In this document: positions 9,073 to 16,800 of the stretch, one piece after another
Layout: every line of letters begins with the position of its first letter
Numbering within the stretch: position 1 is the stretch's first letter
Assembly: GCA_903847385.1 (NCBI GenBank)
Contig: CAINDO010000437.1
Location: forward strand, 1 to 43,270
Direction: 5' to 3'
Source of the DNA: an uncultured Myxococcales bacterium
GTDB taxonomy: Bacteria > Myxococcota_A > Bradymonadia > UBA7976 > UBA1532
Length of the DNA: 43,270 nucleotides
Notes under the pieces: model-generated
What the model was told of the DNA's origin: nothing
Seen by the model: only the letters and a program-made list of their open reading frames with translations
Database searches by the model: none
Made by a program: the position numbers and the translations under genes

Positions 9073-10017
9073 ATGCCCGACATTCGTACGCTGATCTTCG
9101 CCGCGGGGCTCCTCGCGTTCGGCTGCGGCGGGGCCGGCCCGGACGCACACGTCGTCGCCCCCAAAGCCGCCCCGGGCACGCTCGAGCGCTTCGCCGGTGA
9201 TCCCCGCGTGCTCGTCTACGCCTCGAACGACTGGGGTTTCAGCACCAACACCTTCTTCATCGAGGGGCCCGCCGGCCTCGTCGCGCTGGACACGCAGTTT
9301 CTGCCCTCGGCCGCCGAAGAGGCGATCACGCGCGCCGAGGCGCTGACGGGCAAGCGGGTCGTCGCCGCGATCGTGCTCCACGTGAACCCGGACAAGTTCA
9401 ACGGGACCGCGACCTTTCAGCGTCACGGGGCGCGGGTCGTGACCTCGGCGCCGGTCGCGGCGCTGATCCCGGCCGTGCACACGCAGCGGAAGGGCAAGTT
9501 CTGGGGGACCTACGCGCCCGACTACCCGGCGGACTTGCCCGTGCCCGAGGTCTTCGGCGAGGCCGACGCGCCCGTCGAGGCCGGCGGCGTGTCCGTTCGG
9601 CTGCGCGTGGTCGGCGCGGGCTGCAGCAAGGCCCATGTGATCGCCGAGTGGGAAGGCCATGTGTTCGGCGGAGACCTGGTGGCCAATGGGCATCACGCCT
9701 GGCTGGAGCTCGGCCTCGTCGACGAATGGAAGGCGCGCCTGGCCGAGATGGCCGCCTCGGCCCCGAAGTTCGTCCATCCAGGGCGAGGTCCCAGTGGGGG
9801 CCCGGAGCTCCTGGAGCGCCAGCGGGCGTACCTGGACGAGGTGGTCGCGCTCGTGCAGGCGGAGCCGGCGCTGCCCATTCCCATGCCCGATGAGGCGCTC
9901 ACGCGCCTGAAGGGCGTGCTCCAGACCCGCCACCCGGGTTGGGGCAACACACACTTTCTGCGGTTCGGGCTGCCCGCCGTCTGGCGGCACGAGGCCGCGC
10001 GGAGAAAGACCCCATGA
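9073..10017 (+). CDS. Metallo-beta-lactamase-fold lipoprotein with degenerate metal site
   Basis: 314 aa from ATG 9073 (a GTG directly before it is also possible). A lipoprotein signal ends in AFGC (C18). The fold is suggested by the order of segments: GLVALDTQF, IVLHVNPDKFNG at the HxHxDH position, GCSKAHVIAEW, GHVFGGDLV and VHPGRGPSGG. Compared with active members, the first His, the Asp of motif 1 and the Asp of GGDLV remain, but the second and third His are Asn and Lys, the His of the GHT motif is Cys, and the His of PGHGP is Arg. It is probably non-hydrolytic or binds metal differently. It is divergent from the P450 fusion across 120 bases and overlaps the next gene by four bases (ATGA), so both are likely co-transcribed. 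Confidence 0.7.
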   Translation: MPDIRTLIFAAGLLAFGCGGAGPDAHVVAPKAAPGTLERFAGDPRVLVYASNDWGFSTNTFFIEGPAGLVALDTQFLPSAAEEAITRAEALTGKRVVAAIVLHVNPDKFNGTATFQRHGARVVTSAPVAALIPAVHTQRKGKFWGTYAPDYPADLPVPEVFGEADAPVEAGGVSVRLRVVGAGCSKAHVIAEWEGHVFGGDLVANGHHAWLELGLVDEWKARLAEMAASAPKFVHPGRGPSGGPELLERQRAYLDEVVALVQAEPALPIPMPDEALTRLKGVLQTRHPGWGNTHFLRFGLPAVWRHEAARRKTP

Positions 10018-10352
10018 CCATCGACCTCGCCGCCCTGCGCGCCATCGCCGCCGACCTGCCCGGCACCCATGAGGACGTGAAGTGGGGCGCCGACCTGTGT
10101 CTCTGCGTGGGCGGCAAGATGTATTGCGTCTACGGGCTGGAGAGCGGCGGCTGCGGGTTCAAGACCGATCCGGAGACCTTCGCGCGGCTGTGTACGCGGC
10201 CCGGCTGGGGCCCGGCGCCCTACGTGGGGCGCTATCACTGGGTGCGCGTCGAGCCGGGGACGGACGTGGACCGCGACGAGCTGCGGGCGCTGGTCTCGGC
10301 GAGCTATGCCGCCGTGGTGAAGGGCTTGAAGAAGGCCGACCGGCCGCGGTGA
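10014..10352 (+). CDS. MmcQ/YjbR family (DUF419) protein
   Basis: 112 aa, starting at the ATG that overlaps the previous stop codon. The N-terminal helix, LPGTHEDVKWGADLCLCVGGKMYCVY and the later PYVGRYHWVRVE pattern match the MmcQ/YjbR family, a small CyaY-like fold in which a conserved Trp-Gly pair precedes two beta strands. Members are often annotated as DNA-binding on structural grounds, but their function is not established. Translational coupling to the lipoprotein gene suggests joint expression only. It converges on the toxin gene with a nine-base gap. Confidence 0.8.
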   Translation: MTIDLAALRAIAADLPGTHEDVKWGADLCLCVGGKMYCVYGLESGGCGFKTDPETFARLCTRPGWGPAPYVGRYHWVRVEPGTDVDRDELRALVSASYAAVVKGLKKADRPR

Positions 10353-10361
10353 GCGGGGGGG

Positions 10362-10754
10362 TCAGGGGCCTGGGGCGCGCTCGTCGACCTGGTGCAGCCA
10401 GGCCGCGAGGCCGGCCTTGTCCATTCGACCGTCCGCCACGGCCATGATCGTTTGGTAGAGTTCCACTTCGTCCACGACCAGCGGGCGCCCGTTGATTCCG
10501 AGGAACGTACCCATCGCCACGGCGGCGATTCGCTTGTTTCCGTCCAGGAACGGGTGGTTGCTGCAGAGATGGAAGGCGTAGGCCGCCGCCATCTCCCACA
10601 TGTCGGTGTGCAGGTACTCCCCACCGAAGGTCGCTTCGGGTTGGGCCAGCGCGGAATCCAGAAGCGCCTCGTCCCGCAACCCGTGCATGCCACCGAACAG
10701 GTCGATCAGCCTCGCCTGGTACGTGATGACGAAGCGCTTCGAGAGGAATTTCAC
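10362..10754 (-). CDS. doc: Fic/Doc-family toxin (death-on-curing type)
   Basis: 130 aa, GTG start at 10754 overlapping the antitoxin stop codon (GTGA). The Doc signature HPFLDGNKR is complete at residues 67-75 with His67, Asp71, Lys74 and Arg75, and the length matches Doc toxins. Doc proteins phosphorylate elongation factor Tu and stop translation. The motif ends GNKR rather than the GNGR of adenylylating Fic enzymes, which fits the kinase-like Doc branch. The upstream overlapping gene encodes an AbrB-type antitoxin instead of the Phd type used in phage P1. The operon order, antitoxin first, is standard for a type II module. Confidence 0.9.
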   Translation of the reverse strand: MKFLSKRFVITYQARLIDLFGGMHGLRDEALLDSALAQPEATFGGEYLHTDMWEMAAAYAFHLCSNHPFLDGNKRIAAVAMGTFLGINGRPLVVDEVELYQTIMAVADGRMDKAGLAAWLHQVDERAPGP

Positions 10755-10981
10755 TCGCCCAGCTTCTTGAGCGCGTTGGGGTGAGCCCCCACGAACCGGT
10801 CGGCGACGGTCACCATTTCGTCGAAGCCGGAGTCGAGGGCGGTGAGCACGACCCGGCCGCGCTCCGCCTGGATCATGACCTCGTCGCCGAGTTGAAGCCC
10901 GGCCTCTCGAAGAAGATCGGCCGAGAGGACGACACCCGTGCTGTTGCCGATGCGCTGGAGCTTTTTCTGGACGACGGACAT
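10751..10981 (-). CDS. AbrB/MazE-type antitoxin of the Doc toxin
   Basis: 76 aa from ATG 10981. The N-terminal swapped-hairpin DNA-binding fold is evident from KKLQRIGNSTGVVLSADLLREAGLQLGDEV, the usual K-x-GNS-x-G-V-x-L pattern of AbrB/MazE/SpoVT antitoxins. The C-terminal tail (about residues 50-76) would wrap and inhibit the toxin. It overlaps doc by four bases. An 11-bp palindrome lies 19 bases upstream of the start and could be the autoregulatory operator. Confidence 0.9.
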   Translation of the reverse strand: MSVVQKKLQRIGNSTGVVLSADLLREAGLQLGDEVMIQAERGRVVLTALDSGFDEMVTVADRFVGAHPNALKKLGE

Positions 10982-10999
10982 GTTTACCTCGGTTGTTCT

Positions 11000-11010
11000 T
11001 ACGGACCGTA
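11000..11010. promoter_or_regulatory. Candidate operator upstream of the antitoxin-toxin operon
   Basis: TACGGACCGTA is a perfect 11-base palindrome (5-bp arms around one central base). On the minus strand it sits 19-29 bases upstream of the antitoxin ATG, inside the 145-base gap that must hold the promoter. A TTTACA hexamer lies further upstream on the same strand (around 11030), 17 bases from TACGGT, which overlaps the palindrome as a weak -10. AbrB-type antitoxins usually repress their own promoter through such sites. Position supports it; binding is inferred. Confidence 0.4.
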
Positions 11011-11126
11011 CAATAGGTCGAGGCGTGTGTAAACAGGGGCTCCGGTCGCTACGAGAATCCCCGCGTCCCGCAGGCCCGGGCTTCCACCGAAGCGCGCAAC
11101 CAGATGCGCGTGGATTGCCGGCTCGG

Positions 11127-11333
11127 TCATTTCGCGAGCTTCTCGAATGCGGCGGCATGCTGATCAGCGACGCGCAGCGCGGCCGCGCGGACCCGCTCGG
11201 CATGGGCGTCCCGCAACGGGCGGATGATGAGGGCATCGCCGTCGGTGCTCACGTCCAGCGGGGTGTCCTTGTCGATGCGCAGCAGTTCCAGCACTGGCTT
11301 GTCGATGATGAGCCCGAGCCCCCCGCCCCTCAC
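11127..11333 (-). CDS. N-terminally shortened AbrB/MazE-type protein
   Basis: 68 aa, GTG start at 11333 overlapping the stop of the AAC(3)-like gene (GTGA). The segment LGLIIDKPVLELLRI followed by PLDVSTDGDALIIRPL is the second half of an AbrB/MazE fold. The usual opening K-x-x-x-x-GNS is absent: the start reads MRGGG, and the codons upstream in this frame do not supply it. The DNA-binding hairpin may therefore be incomplete. No toxin gene is coupled to it. It may be a decaying orphan antitoxin, or a small gene retained at the end of the biosynthetic operon by translational coupling. Confidence 0.65.
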   Translation of the reverse strand: MRGGGLGLIIDKPVLELLRIDKDTPLDVSTDGDALIIRPLRDAHAERVRAAALRVADQHAAAFEKLAK

Positions 11334-12154
11334 GCCCTCGGCTTGTTCATCCGCTCCGCGATGTCCGACAGATCACACGCCGGGCCCTTGGCGGTGAACC
11401 AGGGGTCGGCGGCGAGCAGGGGCAGGGACGCATCACGATAAGTCCGCGCGCCGATGGCCATGAGCTGGCCAATGCCCACGCCGGCGGCGCGCAGGTGGCC
11501 GGAGTCGCGCATGGCCTGGGCCAGGCGGTTGCCGTCCGGGCCGCAGTTGGGGATGTAGGGCGCGGCGAAGTAGCCCCAGGTCTCGGTGACCTCGCGGCCG
11601 TCCGGCTCGCGGAGGCGGGCCTCGAAGTGTTTCACGCGCCGGAACGGCACGCCGGCGATCTCTTCGATGTGATGGCGGAACGTGGCCCAGTGCAGGTCGA
11701 GGCCGATGGTCATCACGGTGGCGCCGGCGTCGCAGAGGCGGTCGTATACACAGCCCTTGCCGTAGCAGGTGGGCGGCAGGGCGTGGAACAGCTCGGCGGC
11801 GGCGGGGCCCTCGCCGGACACGGCGAGCATCGGCTCGCGGCTGCGCAGCGCGTCGGGCCGGGCGCGCAGGAACTCGCTGAACGGGCCCACGGTGGACGGT
11901 GTGTCGCGCGGGTCGAACAGCTCGCCCTTGCCGGCGGAGTAAGTGTAGCTCGGCGTGAGCAGCGTACCGCGCGGGCCGACGGCGTCCCGCAGGGCGGCGT
12001 GTACGGTGCGGCAGGCGGCGTCGGCGTCCTGGCCCTGGTCACTGAAGCCCAGGCGACCGAGGCTCGTGTGCAACAGAAGCATGTCACCCGCGCGCACGCC
12101 GAGCGCCTCGAGCGCCGCGCGCACCTGGGCCTGGGAGTAGACGAACCGCGACAC
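11330..12154 (-). CDS. AAC(3)-fold N-acyltransferase
   Basis: 274 aa, GTG start directly abutting the stop of the carrier-protein gene. Family motifs are LLLHTSLGRLG near the start, TLLTPSYTYS, STVGPFSEFLR...RS, and a segment with HHIEE corresponding to the catalytic His region of aminoglycoside 3-N-acetyltransferases. Length is normal for the family. The drug-resistance members acetylate aminoglycosides with acetyl-CoA, but relatives in biosynthetic clusters acylate other amines. The neighbouring carrier protein and AMP-forming ligase suggest it moves an acyl or aminoacyl group, perhaps from the carrier, onto an amino group. That role is inferred; resistance is unlikely from the context. Confidence 0.8.
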   Translation of the reverse strand: MSRFVYSQAQVRAALEALGVRAGDMLLLHTSLGRLGFSDQGQDADAACRTVHAALRDAVGPRGTLLTPSYTYSAGKGELFDPRDTPSTVGPFSEFLRARPDALRSREPMLAVSGEGPAAAELFHALPPTCYGKGCVYDRLCDAGATVMTIGLDLHWATFRHHIEEIAGVPFRRVKHFEARLREPDGREVTETWGYFAAPYIPNCGPDGNRLAQAMRDSGHLRAAGVGIGQLMAIGARTYRDASLPLLAADPWFTAKGPACDLSDIAERMNKPRA

Positions 12155-12409
12155 TCAGGTGTTCCCGCTGCGCAGCGTCTCGATGATCCCGGCGAGGCCG
12201 CCGATGGTCAGAAACGCGTCGCTCTGCATGTGTTCGGCGGCGAGCGTGATGCCGAAGTGTGTCTCGACGTCCATGATCAACGTCACGAGGCCCATGGAGT
12301 CGATGAGGCCGCGCGTCAGGTAGTCCACGGTGCGCTTCTGCTCGGGCGTGTCGCCGAGCGGCAGGCCGCGGGACTCGAAGTAGTCCACGAGGAAGTCATA
12401 GGCGGTCAC
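12155..12409 (-). CDS. Acyl/peptidyl carrier protein
   Basis: 84 aa, GTG start four bases after the cyclase stop codon. The sequence is a four-helix carrier with the phosphopantetheine attachment site DSMG (Ser38) and a downstream helix containing VETHFGITL, as in stand-alone carriers of non-ribosomal and glycan-modification pathways. It would carry the product of the adenylating ligase encoded two genes upstream and present it to the AAC(3)-like enzyme downstream. No phosphopantetheinyl transferase gene is in the window. Confidence 0.9.
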   Translation of the reverse strand: MTAYDFLVDYFESRGLPLGDTPEQKRTVDYLTRGLIDSMGLVTLIMDVETHFGITLAAEHMQSDAFLTIGGLAGIIETLRSGNT

Positions 12410-12413
12410 GGGG

Positions 12414-13073
12414 TCACCTCTCGACGGCGAGGCTGCGGCAGGTGGCGCCGTCGCCGCCGCGCAGGCGCAGCGGGGCGACGATCCACTCGAAGGTGTCGCC
12501 CTGGATCTGGTCCAGGTTGGTCAGGTTCTCCACGAAGTAGCAGCCCTGGCCGAGCATGATGCGGTGGTTGGGCGAGTCTTGCGAGCAGCCGCGGCCGTGG
12601 TCGGCGCTGTCCACCTGCGGCACGTCCATGCCCAAGAGGCGCACGCCCTTGTCCACGAGCCACTGCGCGGCCGCCGCGGTGAGATAGGGGTTGCGCAGAA
12701 AGTAGGCCTGCGTGCCCCACAGGTGCGAGAAGCGGAAGCGCAGCACCAGCCGGGGCAGCACGCGATCGCCCAGGTTCGCCTCGAAGTAGTCCACGTCGAA
12801 GGCCTGCTTCTCTTCCCACGGGCCCATGTCCAGCAGCCGCGCCGGGCCGCAGAGCAGGTCCAGCGGCAGGGCGTCCACGGGGGCGCCGCCGGGGATGAAG
12901 TGCAGCGGCGCGTCCACATGCGTGCCCGTGTGGGTGCCGATCGTGATCTTGCGCGTCTCGCGGGCCTCGATGCCGTGGCGGCCGAGCTGGGTGACTTCGA
13001 CATACGGATGCCAGGCCACGGGGAACGTGGGCATGCCATCGTGGATGGGGTGCGAGAGCTCGATGACTTTCAC
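12414..13073 (-). CDS. Cyclase family protein (kynurenine-formamidase-like fold)
   Basis: 219 aa, GTG start at 13073 overlapping the VOC gene stop (GTGA); a longer upstream frame belongs to the VOC gene. The metal-binding signature HTGTHVDAPLH is complete (H48, H52, D54, H58), and the later DSADHGRG and VENLTNL segments match the family's Asp/His and Glu positions. Members hydrolyse amides or lactones (kynurenine formamidase, isatin hydrolase) or act as polyketide cyclases. In this operon it might open or close a ring or release a carrier-bound intermediate. The substrate is unknown. Soluble, no signal peptide. Confidence 0.85.
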   Translation of the reverse strand: MKVIELSHPIHDGMPTFPVAWHPYVEVTQLGRHGIEARETRKITIGTHTGTHVDAPLHFIPGGAPVDALPLDLLCGPARLLDMGPWEEKQAFDVDYFEANLGDRVLPRLVLRFRFSHLWGTQAYFLRNPYLTAAAAQWLVDKGVRLLGMDVPQVDSADHGRGCSQDSPNHRIMLGQGCYFVENLTNLDQIQGDTFEWIVAPLRLRGGDGATCRSLAVER

Positions 13074-13846
13074 GGCGTGGGTCTTTCTGCCAATTGCATC
13101 AACTCGACGACCAGGCCGCCGGGCAGGACGGCCAGGGCCAGGTCCCAGTGTTTGCCGCCCACGTCCACCGGGAAGGTCGACGTGACGGACTCGGCGTGGG
13201 GGGCGATGGCCGCGAGGTCGGCCCCCAGGGTGCGCGTGAGCAGCGACACCAGGCAAGGGCCCGGGCGGACGAGGGACGGCCGCGCGCCGGTGTCACCGGG
13301 TGCGGCGTAGAGCGACACGTGCAGGCGCCAGGCGGGCAGGGGGCGGGCGAGGGCGAGGTCGACGAATCCGGGCCCGCTCGGGGCCGCGGGCGTGAAGCCC
13401 AGGGCCGTGAAGGCGGCGACGCCGGCGTCCAGCGAAGGCAAAGGCAGAAGCAGGCGCGGGGTCGTCAGGCCCTCGGGGCAGAGCCACACACCGGGCAGCT
13501 CCGCCGCGAGCGCGTTTGCGTGGGGCACGCCCTCGGGCAGGGGCGGGGGCGCCGCGTCCGAAGCCAACCCGCCGGCCCCCGGGATCAGCAGATGCGCCGC
13601 AGGTGGGGTCGCGTCCGAGACACCGGCGTGTTCGATCAACTCCACCGCCGGCCAGCCCCGCGGGTGGCGCATGAGCAGGAGCGCCTGCGTGTCCGGGTGG
13701 TCGGGCGCGAGCAGGGGTCGCTCGGCGTCGGCGATGCGCACGGCGCGGTCCAGGAAGTCCCGCCGCCAGCCCAGGGCCTCGAAGGTCGGCTCGGCGGCGG
13801 GCAGGGCGCCCACGCGCAGGCCCAGGTGGCTCAGACCGAGCAGCAC
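13070..13846 (-). CDS. VOC/glyoxalase-like protein, two-module
   Basis: 258 aa, GTG start six bases after the fusion gene stop. The opening LGLSHLGLRVGALPAAEPTFEALGW is a typical VOC first strand and helix, with a His at the usual metal position. The second half (ITPRLLLPLPSLDAGVAAFTALGF-like register, FVDLALA, and the terminal LPGGLVVELMQL with a Glu) repeats the pattern, indicating paired beta-alpha-beta modules. VOC proteins include dioxygenases, isomerases, 4-hydroxyphenylpyruvate-type enzymes and antibiotic-binding proteins, so the chemistry cannot be fixed. Its place between a ligase and a cyclase supports a pathway enzyme. Confidence 0.6.
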   Translation of the reverse strand: MLLGLSHLGLRVGALPAAEPTFEALGWRRDFLDRAVRIADAERPLLAPDHPDTQALLLMRHPRGWPAVELIEHAGVSDATPPAAHLLIPGAGGLASDAAPPPLPEGVPHANALAAELPGVWLCPEGLTTPRLLLPLPSLDAGVAAFTALGFTPAAPSGPGFVDLALARPLPAWRLHVSLYAAPGDTGARPSLVRPGPCLVSLLTRTLGADLAAIAPHAESVTSTFPVDVGGKHWDLALAVLPGGLVVELMQLAERPTP

Positions 13847-13852
13847 GTCGCC

Positions 13853-16800
13853 TCAGCGCTTCGCGGCCGGCGGGGCCGCGGCGGCCTCGAGCAGCACGCG
13901 GAGCTCGCGGTTGAGGATCTTGCCCGTGGAGCCGAGCGGGAACTTCTCCAGCGCCACGAACAGGCTGGGCACGGCGCCGGCGTGCAGGCGTTCGCGGCAG
14001 GCCTGCAGGATGGCCCCACGCACGGCGGGCAGCTCCAGGCCCGGGCGCAGGATGAGGGCCGCGCCGACCTCCTCGCCGTAGAACGCGCTGGACACGCCCA
14101 CCACGGCGGCGTCCTCGATCATGGGCAGGCCCAGCAGGACCTCGCGCACGGCCGCGGGGCTGATGGTCTGCCCGCCGCGGATGATCAGGTCCTTCTTGCG
14201 GCCGGTGATGAACAGGTTGCCCTCGGCGTCGAAGCAGCCGATGTCGCCCGTGGGGAAGAACGTGCCCGGCGCGAGGCGGTCGACCTCGCCCGTCTTGGGG
14301 TCCACGTAGCCCTGCATCAGGTGGGGCGTGCTCACCAGGATCTCGCCGCCCAGGGGCGCGCCGTCTTCATCGCCCTGGGGAAAGCCGATGGTGATCTCCA
14401 CGCCGGGCAGCGCCATGCCCACGGACCGCGGGCGGTTGGCGTAGCGGGCGGCCTGGCCGGTCAGGATCATCGTCTCGGTGAGGCCGAAGCTCTCCATCAG
14501 CGGCACGCCGTACTTGGCCTCGAACTGCTCGCGCGTGGCCTGGGCGAGCGGCGCCGTGCCGCAGCAGACCGTGCGGATCTCGCGGCGGCAGTAGTCCAGC
14601 CCGTTCGGGTCGCGGTCGATGGCGTTCAGCGCCGCGGCCATGGTGGGCGAGAGCCACAGGGCGTTGACCTTGTGGGCCATCACGGGCAGCCAGAAGGCGA
14701 GCGCGGAGCGCGTGTCGAAGGGCGGGCAGAGCACCACGCTGCCCTCGGCCATGAACGGCGAGATCAGCGTGTTCAGGATGCCGCTGCTGTAGCCCATGGG
14801 CCACACGTGCAGCATGCGCAGCGTGGCGTCGAAGCCCATCACCGCGTTGAACGTGGCGGCGTTGCCCAGGATGCTGCCGACCGTGTGCACCACACCCTTG
14901 GGCAGGCTGGTGGTGCCCGAGGTGAACAGGATCAGGAACAGATCGTCGGCGGACACACCGGCGAAGGGCTCCCACGGCTCGGGCATGTCCGACGCCGACC
15001 CGGGCTGGTCCAGGCGCTCGCGGGGCAGGGCGTCGGCGTCCGGGGCCTCGGCGAGGCGGGCGGCGAGGGCGTCGACCGTGAGCAGGCGTTTGGCCCCGGA
15101 GAGCCCCAGGATGGTGCCGATCTCGCGCGGCGACAGGGCCGGGTTCACCGGCACGGCGACCAGCCCGGACATCAGGCAGGCGAAGTAGGTCGAGGCGAGC
15201 GTGGTGCCGTTGGGCAGCACCAGCGCCACGCGGTCGCCCTTGCGCAGGCCCGCCGCGCGCAGGCGCCGGGCGAGGGCCACGGCGCGGTCGTGGAACTCGG
15301 CGTAGGTCGACTGCGTGCCGTCGAGCGTGTCCACGAGGAACGTGCGCGTGGCGTTGCGCAGGAAGACCTCGCGGGCGAAGCCGGGCAGGTCGAGCAGCGA
15401 GTCGGGGGGCATGGGCACTCCACCGGCGACCTCGACGGCGGGGGCCGTGGGCCGCACGCCGGGGGCGTCGCGGACGATGCGGGAGAGGTCGCGCTCCCGC
15501 TCGAGCATGCCCTCCACGAGCCCGCCGAGCAGGGCGGCGTCCGGCTGCGCCGTGTTGTCGCCGGTCAGGTACAGGTTCACCACGGGCTCGAGCGCCTCGA
15601 AGTGGGGCGGGTCCAGCGGCGTGAGGCGGTAGTTGGCGCGGCTCTGCCCGCGCTCGTCCAGGGCGAGCGACTCCAGCTCGGCGAGGTCCATGTCCAGGCA
15701 GTTGAGCAGGGCGTCGGCCAGGCCCTCCATCAGCTCGCCCTCTTCGCTGGCCTCCTGCACGTACCAGCCGGCGCCCTGCGCGTCGCCCCGGTAGCCGGCG
15801 AAGGCCAGGAACCGCGCGGAGTCGAACCCGCACAGCCGCAGCGCGTGGGCGATCTCGGCCAGGGAGAGCGTGCCGGCGTCCAGGCGGCTGAGCAGGTAGC
15901 CCGAGAGCGCAGCGGCGCCGGCGGGCTCGGGTTTGCGCACGTGCGCCGCGACGTGGGCCACCAGGGCGTCCCCCGTGAGTGCCGTGAGACCTGTGGGCCG
16001 CTGCCGCAGCGCGCGGTACAGATCCTCGGCCAGGATCAGGGCCTGCGCGACGGGGTTGATCGTGTGCGTGGTCGGGTGGAACGACGCCTTGCCCGCGAAG
16101 GGCCCGCCGCGGGTCTGGCTCTTCTTCAGGATGTCGAAACAACGGTTGCCGTTGGCGTACGAACTCGATCCGAGGCCGACATAAGCGATGCCGCGGCCCG
16201 AGAGGTGGCGCTCCACGGTCACGCCCAGCAACTGCGCCAGCGACTGCAGGTTGGCGATGTCGAACACGCCGTGGATGCGCGTGGCGACGGTCTGCCCGAG
16301 CCGATGGCGCGACAGCCAGCGGGCCGTGGCGGGCAGGACCTCGGCGAGCATGTGGCGCACGGCGGGCGTGAGGCGCTCGGGCTCGCGCAGGGCCTCGTCG
16401 GCGAGCACGGCGCCGGCCAGCGCGGCCCCGATCGAGGCCTGGTTCCAGGTCGACAGGGCCAGCACGTCGTCGAGCGGCAGCGTCTCCTCGAGCATGAGCA
16501 GGTAGGCCGCCATCAGGCCGTACAGGCCGCTCTCCACGCCGCGCGTCACGACGACCCGGTCGGCCTCCAGCCGGCACCCGAGCGTGGTCAGCATCTGCCG
16601 CACCTCGGGCACGGCGAGCAGCTCGGGCTCGGCGACGCCGCGCTCCTCGGCCAGCGTGCGCATCGCGTTTGCCAGCAGGTTCTGCAGTTCGTCCGCGCTC
16701 TGCGGGTTGGTGGGGAAGAAGTAGCCGCCCAGCGTCAGCGCATCCTGCAGGGCGCCGGGATCGCGCTGCCGCCGGTTGATGTACGTGTGAAGCGTCGTCA

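Noticed and set aside
11330..12154. Aminoglycoside resistance gene
   Set aside because: The fold is AAC(3)-like, but the operon with carrier protein and ligase indicates a biosynthetic acyltransferase.
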